From assembly GCA_002105175.1 (NCBI GenBank), contig MCGE01000007.1:1-64000 (forward strand): 64,000 nt of DNA, in the 5' to 3' direction. The position numbers were made by a program, and so were the translations under genes. Shown here piece after piece: positions 56,207 to 64,000 of this stretch. The stretch comes from Absidia repens. Taxonomy: Eukaryota > Mucoromycota > Mucoromycetes > Mucorales > Cunninghamellaceae. The notes under the pieces were generated by a model. It saw nothing but the letters and a program-made list of their open reading frames with translations, did no database searches and was not told the origin of the DNA. The stretch's first letter is position 1. Every line of letters begins with the position of its first letter.

Positions 56207-59200
56207 ATGCAAACGGTAAGACACTATTCAACTTGAGCCAAAATACCATCACCTGGAGCTCATTTGTCTTTTATCTTTTTAGTCAAGTGCACCTCCGCTA
56301 TTTGGGAAGAAGATCCTATCTAGTCTTAACGTCCCTCGACGCTACAGCATTCCTGTTATCCTGCTTCGTGCGCTCAGCTTACTACCATCACTTTTGGGAT
56401 TCACCTACAACACAAAAGCTGCCTGGCATGTTGCGGAACGTGATGCCGGTGGATCAATTTACCTTTACAATACAAAATCTGACTATTGGGTGGCTACTCT
56501 ATGGGTAAGATGACTGTGTGTGTGGAAGGTCCTTATAAGTAGGCTATGTATTAATCTAACAAGCTCTCTCTTTCTTTTTCGTATATATGTATATTTGATT
56601 TGTTTTTAGTGTGCTCTAGCTGGTTATTGGAGCTGGATTCTCATGACAAGTATGATTAGAAGATGGCTTTATCATTATGAGGTCAACAACGCCATTGTAC
56701 GATTGCTCACACTTACCGTCCTCAATTGGTCAACATCCGCCTTCATCAGCTCTAAAGGTGGCTCACCTACAAAAATTTGGATGACCATCTGTTTTGTGCT
56801 TCTGATATGCAATATTTTGAAACTGGTGATCGCCAACAGTCCAAAGTACCATCGGAAAGTCGAAGATGTCTCCAGTCCTCGTATCAATCTGAAATCAACT
56901 GCTGTCAAGGTTTTGGTTCTGCCTTTGTTTATTGTTACTTGCTGGACTATGTATGTGGGAATTCAGCAAACAAACACACTTCTTTATACAACAAGCCAAC
57001 TTATGCGACACCAACCTTATCTTTTGGATACAACAGCCTCCGTAGTATCCACTTCGGCCCCTGCGTCTGTCGCGGTGATGGTTCTGGTATTCTCTTCTTG
57101 GTCAACAGAGGCAGCCGAGCGACGACAAATCCTACGTGATTCTTCGTTGCGCCTACTCTCCAATCGCCAACCTAATGTCTCTGTGTCGTATCGCTTCGTT
57201 ATTGGACAACCACCTTCCGCCTGGACGCAATCGGTGATGGGCGCCTCCTTGGTAGATGAATCAAACCAACACCATGATGTTCTTGTTGTACCAACATCTG
57301 ATTTGGATGCTCATCGAAGCTGGAAAGTGTTTTCTGCCTTGAAATGGTCAATGGACGCGAACTACGATTACCTAGTCAAAACCAATGATGATGTCTTCGT
57401 TCGGTGGGATCGTCTTCTGCAAGAGCTGGCTCTGCAAGGTTCTCAATCCTTGTATTGGAAAGGCTTGGTCTATAGGTAAACTAAACAAAACATAACAAAA
57501 ATCATGCACGTGAAACTGATCTCCTCCCAACTCATTGTTTTTATGTGTCCAGGAACATGGCATGGAACTTTAGAAACCCCAAGAAAACCGTCAATGTGGA
57601 TTTCGGTATACCAGTTCTTCCATCATTTACCTCTGGCACGCTTTATACACTCTCCAAGGATATGGTGGAACGGGTGGTGCAACATGATTCAACTCACCGC
57701 TATTCGGATCACGATGACGAAAATCTTGCTTTATGGTTATTTGGAACGGCCATTCGACCTATTCACGACTTCAGGATTCAGGATTTGGAAAACGTGTGCG
57801 AAGAAGACATTCTGGCGAAACCCTTTACCTCCTCCCCATCTCTTATGAAAACAATGTACGACAATATCGCGAACCAACGGCCTCAATGTACAAACTTGAA
57901 GATAGACCATTGCGCCGTGTGCTATCCTTGTCATGGTAAAGCAGACGATTGGCGGATGCTTGACTTGCGTTGTGACCATGCCAAAGGTGTATCTCCTCTT
58001 GTCAGCTCATATGAACAAATCTCGGATGGTGTTGTGAAGGATGATCTACCACGTTCTGTGATTGGTGAAAATGACGAATGGATTATTGACGGCATTCTCT
58101 CTCGGAAAACAAGCAAATATTCTGATGGCGATGACTGGAGTTTGGTTTACTGGGTATGCTGGACAAGTGATTCTACGACATTCACAGAACGTCATTGGCG
58201 CGCTTTGGAAATGGTGTGGGTCCATGAGCCTCGGGCGGTAATCTTTATGATTTCCAACACCTTACCGCAATCCTTCTTTGACGATTACACAAAGTATGGA
58301 TACAATATCAAGGTGGTTCATTTCAACAAGGACAATCTACTGAATTGGCAATGGTACTTTGGCCCTGGTACACATGATTGGCTTAGTGATTGGGACAAAT
58401 GGGAAAAGGGGCCTTTCTTTTACTGGCATTTGACTGATTATATTCGCTGTTTGCTTTTGTACAACTATGGTGGAACTTACATGGACATGGATGCATTGTG
58501 GATTCGTCTTCCTCCCGACAACAATATGGAATTCATTGGTTCTGACTACACAAGCGTTGAATCTGATCGGCAGTGGACATTGGATGAAACTGGACTTTAT
58601 TTACCTCAAGGACTCATGCGATTCAAGCGTGGGTGGAAACTCTTTCGGGAAATGGCGGAAACAGCGTTTTCGGCTTACACATATGATCCTGACTGCTTTA
58701 ACTGTGGTGGACCTAAAGCGATCACTACCTATGTACGACAACATCGGGCCGCTTTGGAAAATGCTGGCTTCACTATTCTACCTCGCCAAGTTCTTTATCC
58801 ATCCAGTTACCTCGACATCCACAAGTATCTCCTACCTGACCTTCTCGCCGATCACGAATTACGAACAAACTTGATGCGGACCAGTTGGAACATTCATTTG
58901 TTTGGCAAGATGACAAATGGGCTGTCGGTGCAACCTGGAAGTATTGTAGATCTTGTTTTACGCGCCTTTGATTTGGATTTGCCACACGCCAGTGCCAAAA
59001 CCGGTGAAATCGTTAGCTCCACTGCAACACGAACGGTTCCCATGCGTTTGGTCGGACCAAGGGATTATGTTTACCATGCTCGATCATCACTTCCACCACC
59101 AACAGCAGCAGCAACTATTGTGGCTCCTTCTACAGACAACATCGATCCCGCGACGTCTCTACTTTTGGAAGCGGCTCCTGGTAAATTGCAAGGTCTCAAT

Positions 59201-59515
59201 GTGGTTTATATTCGTGGTGGCCCTTCGACGATGGCTCAAGTGACAATTGATGTGGACGTTGCGGTTGGCAGAGTCCAAATGGGCCTCCCTCTTGGCGAAC
59301 CTTCTTTAAAGTCATCCATCTTTTTGAAAGATGCCACGCAGCAACAAGTCAATGCGGTACTGAACAGTCTTGTTTACTTACCAAGCTCGTTACATGTGGC
59401 GAATGGCGGCAAGGATCTGATGCATATTTCCGTGTCTTATCAAGATGATCATTTGGTGAAAATTGCTGATACGATTGAGGTGGCGATCTTTGTTGTTGAA
59501 GCGGATGAACCTTAG
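56207..59515 (+). CDS. Membrane GT31-GT32 double glycosyltransferase
   Basis: Four exons (56207-56215, 56283-56504, 56610-57475, 57553-59515), 1019 aa. Exon 1 is only 9 nt (MQT). Residues about 20-230 hold four to five hydrophobic helices (YWVATLWCALAGYWSWILM; KIWMTICFVLLICNILKLVIA; VLVLPLFIVTCWTMYVGI). Then a GT31 (beta-1,3-galactosyltransferase-like) domain: RFVIGQ, ALKWSMDANYDYLVKTNDDVFVRWDRL (DD at 337-338), and PSFTSGTLYTLSKDMVERV plus DDENLALWLFG. A Cys-rich linker (CTNLKIDHCAVCYPCHG) leads to a GT32 domain with HLTDYIRCLLLYNYGGTYMDMDALWI (DMD near 676-678) and FNCGGPKAI. The C-terminal ~150 residues look like a cadherin-type beta-sandwich (VYIRGGPSTMAQVTIDV ... ALNSLVYLP). Both folds keep metal-binding acidic motifs. 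Likely Golgi synthesis of cell-wall or glycoprotein glycans; substrates unknown. Confidence 0.85.
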
Positions 59516-60126
59516 ATTCGTTTATATAGATAGTTCTTTAAAATACCTTCCCATCTTTTTCTTTCTTTTTTAGTATCATATGTTTACTGTAGAATTATAT
59601 ATTTGTCCCTTCCCTCCATCATATATGATTATAGTTTAGTTGCTTTTTTCTTATACATATACGTTTTATTGCTATCTCATGTACCTTTTTTTTTTTGGTC
59701 ATCATTTACTTATATATAATAAAAATCATCACATTTTCTTTCATTATTCTGGTTTTATTTCTATTTTTTCTTTTTGTCTGAAATTTACGCCCAATATTTG
59801 GTCTCTTATCTCATATATATATATATATATACATATTCATGCAATAGTGTTCTTGACGTTGTGGTTTTAGACTAAAAGCGATCACTTTTTTTTTTTTTTT
59901 TTTGACATCTTTAGCCAACCAAAGAACACGCGCAACTAAATTTTAATTCCCGCCTTTTTACTTTCGAAATTTTTTTCACTTTTTTTTCCATTCTTTTTCT
60001 GTCTTTTCAAGTATCTTGTTTGATTTTATTTATTATTCTCTTTTTGCTTCTTTTTCTTTTTGGATCTTGTATATACTTTATAAATTTTATTCGTAGTTTT
60101 CATTCACACTTATCTTTGTATCAATC
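59516..60126. other. Spacer upstream of PFS2
   Basis: 611 nt. (AT)n at 59813-59830, AATAAAA at 59719-59725 (likely polyadenylation of the glycosyltransferase), a T run at 59887-59903 and a TTTTAATTCCCGCC box at 59941-59953, about 175 nt upstream of the PFS2 start. No gene seen. Confidence 0.5.
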
Positions 60127-62715
<2,589 letters not shown>

Positions 62716-63364
62716 ACAGCTGAGCACAATCATTTTGTTGGGGGAATACTTAGTTTATGTAGTTGTTACCTAGTATTTGAATAGACATGTTTCCAATAAA
62801 ACTTTTTTTTTATCTATATTTTTTACATGCTTTCGGCTCTCTTTGTTCCACTTTCTGTATGTGTGTATCTGCGTGTGTATATATGTATATGTGTGTATGT
62901 GTATATGGGTGTATTGCTTTATGAACTTCTAGTATATATTGTAGATTCGCACTTGGTACTGTACCGAATTGTGTAGCATTATGACGTGATACAGTTTGGT
63001 TATCAATTAATTAGCCTAATTTGAGCAATAGTATGATCAAGGACTGAGGCTCTTCAAGCAACCAACTTGTTTTCGACACAGAAGACCAAGGATGGAGTTG
63101 TTTAGTTTAGGATAACTAAGCAATGATTATTACAGCATTACTGGCAAAAACTGGATATGGTTTAATTTAACCGAGTCCGACGAAAATAAATCAAACTTTC
63201 AGGTACGATGACACAAATCTAATTTGCTGAGCGTGGTCGCCCTCATGCATCAAAGCCTCGATTGACGGGATTTAAATTTCATCACAAAAAAAAATAAAAA
63301 GAGTGTAACTGATCATTTTTCTTTTGCTTTATTGACACAGTTACTCTTATACTATCTTCCTAAC
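62716..63364. other. Spacer upstream of the UDP-glycosyltransferase
   Basis: 649 nt. AATAAAA at 62795-62801 is the likely PFS2 polyadenylation signal; GTAT/GTGT-rich stretch 62860-62910; a promoter-type box GACGGGATTTAAATTT (reverse-strand AAATTTAAATCCCGTC) at 63264-63279, 86 nt before the next ATG. No gene seen. Confidence 0.5.
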
Positions 63365-64000
63365 ATGAAAGTATTTTGGCTGTTTTTGTCAAATTTACTA
63401 TATACAGCCTTTATGGCGGTAACTGTATCGGCATTCCAACTTCAACCAACATTCAGATCAAGCAAGAACATAGTATTTGGTGCGTTTGTTCCAGGATCTT
63501 CTCATACTTCGTGGGTGCTACGATTCCTTGATGAATTGGCCTCGCGTGGACATAATACTACCTTTGTTACATTGGTATGAATAGCTATACAAAAAAATGG
63601 GCTGGAATTTATTCAAGATATGAAATGGAATATAGCACTGGAACTAATACAACTTCCCCTTATCGACTTTTAATAGGATGGAAACCTTAAATTTGGAGCG
63701 CCATACCCTCGAATTACTACTATTCCTACTGGTGTAAAGGAAGTCAATGAAGATTTTCTCAACGAGGTTTTATCTAGCCATGTTAGTCCATTAGTACTTT
63801 TGCCTCAACTTACGAAAGTCTTAAACCCGCTTTGGACGCCTTGTAAGTACCATGTATAGGATAATTGTCATGGACATCGACTAATCGCCCATTATGTATT
63901 GTATTTTTTTTTTTTTTCTAGGTTATGAAACTTTGATCGATTATATGGACACGAATAAAGTGGACGTACTTATCTGCGATCATATTTCGGATGCATGCAG
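63365..64000 (+). CDS. UDP-glycosyltransferase (GT1), N-terminal part, cut by window end
   Basis: Exons 63365-63574, 63677-63842 and 63922 to beyond 64000. Hydrophobic N-terminus (VFWLFLSNLLYTAFMAVTVSA) is a signal peptide or anchor. NIVFGAFVPGSSHTSWVLRFLDELASRGHNTTFVTLDG is the GT1 N-domain start, with the catalytic-type His in GSSHTSW and the LxxRGHxxTF motif. Exon 2 continues FGAPYPRITTIPTGVKEVNEDFLNEVL; exon 3 gives YETLIDYMDTNKVDVLICDHISDAC, the second strand-turn of the acceptor domain. The UDP-sugar-binding C-terminal domain lies outside the window. Animal and mucoralean UGTs of this build sit in the secretory pathway and glycosylate lipids or small molecules; the acceptor is unknown. 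Confidence 0.85.

Noticed and set aside
56777..57139. 120-codon frame inside the double glycosyltransferase gene
   Set aside because: Overlaps exon 3 in another frame; the GT frame has clear domain motifs.

Overview
The window is nuclear DNA of a fungus, most likely an early-diverging lineage such as Mucoromycota (Mucorales). I infer this from dense short GT-AG introns (often 50-100 nt, some with a perfect TACTAAC branch site), AT-rich spacers with long poly-A/T runs, many CAA/CAG and AAC codon runs giving poly-Gln and poly-Asn, and the gene content (4E-T-like eIF4E binder, TAF4, Hir1, dynactin p150, Nramp, GT31/GT32 enzymes). Assignment below 'fungus' is inference. No rRNA, tRNA, CRISPR array, operon or prokaryotic signal was seen.

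Layout (27 genes called). 0.5-7.5 kb: an LRR protein and the histone chaperone HIR1, both minus. 8.4-10.1 kb: the ER lectin YOS9/OS-9 (plus). 10.5-17.1 kb: a glycerol-3-phosphate acyltransferase and TAF4 (minus). 17.9-21.0 kb: a 4E-T-like translational regulator (plus). 21.0-25.7 kb: the longest gene-free stretch, holding two copies of a dispersed ~0.7 kb repeat in opposite orientation; a third copy lies at 33.1-33.7 kb. 25.7-34 kb: EFM4, a bZIP factor with a predicted membrane anchor, a small coiled-coil orphan, KGD4 and a mitochondrial RidA/MMF1. 34-44 kb: mitochondrial MSS1/MnmE, the dynactin large subunit and an HDHD2-type HAD protein (minus). 44.2-49.2 kb: RCF1, a (GT)n microsatellite, an alpha-arrestin, a CHCH protein, a universal stress protein and a small orphan. 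50.7-54.4 kb: Nramp metal transporter with microexons, and proteasome alpha7. 54.6-64 kb (all plus): a Q-rich nuclear-type orphan, a GT31-GT32 double glycosyltransferase, the polyadenylation factor PFS2/WDR33, and the start of a UDP-glycosyltransferase cut by the window end.

The genes are mainly housekeeping and do not form one pathway. Several encode mitochondrial proteins (KGD4, MMF1, MSS1, RCF1, CHCH, perhaps the 48.9 kb orphan). Two concern the ER (YOS9 and the membrane-anchored bZIP). Many pairs are divergent with short shared promoters, and a recurring AAATTCCGC / AAATCCCGC-type motif lies upstream of several starts. The most unusual items are the 3-nt and 10-nt microexons in the Nramp gene, the multi-membrane-span GT31-GT32 fusion, the membrane-anchored bZIP, the three-copy dispersed repeat, and an apparent frameshift at the end of PFS2.
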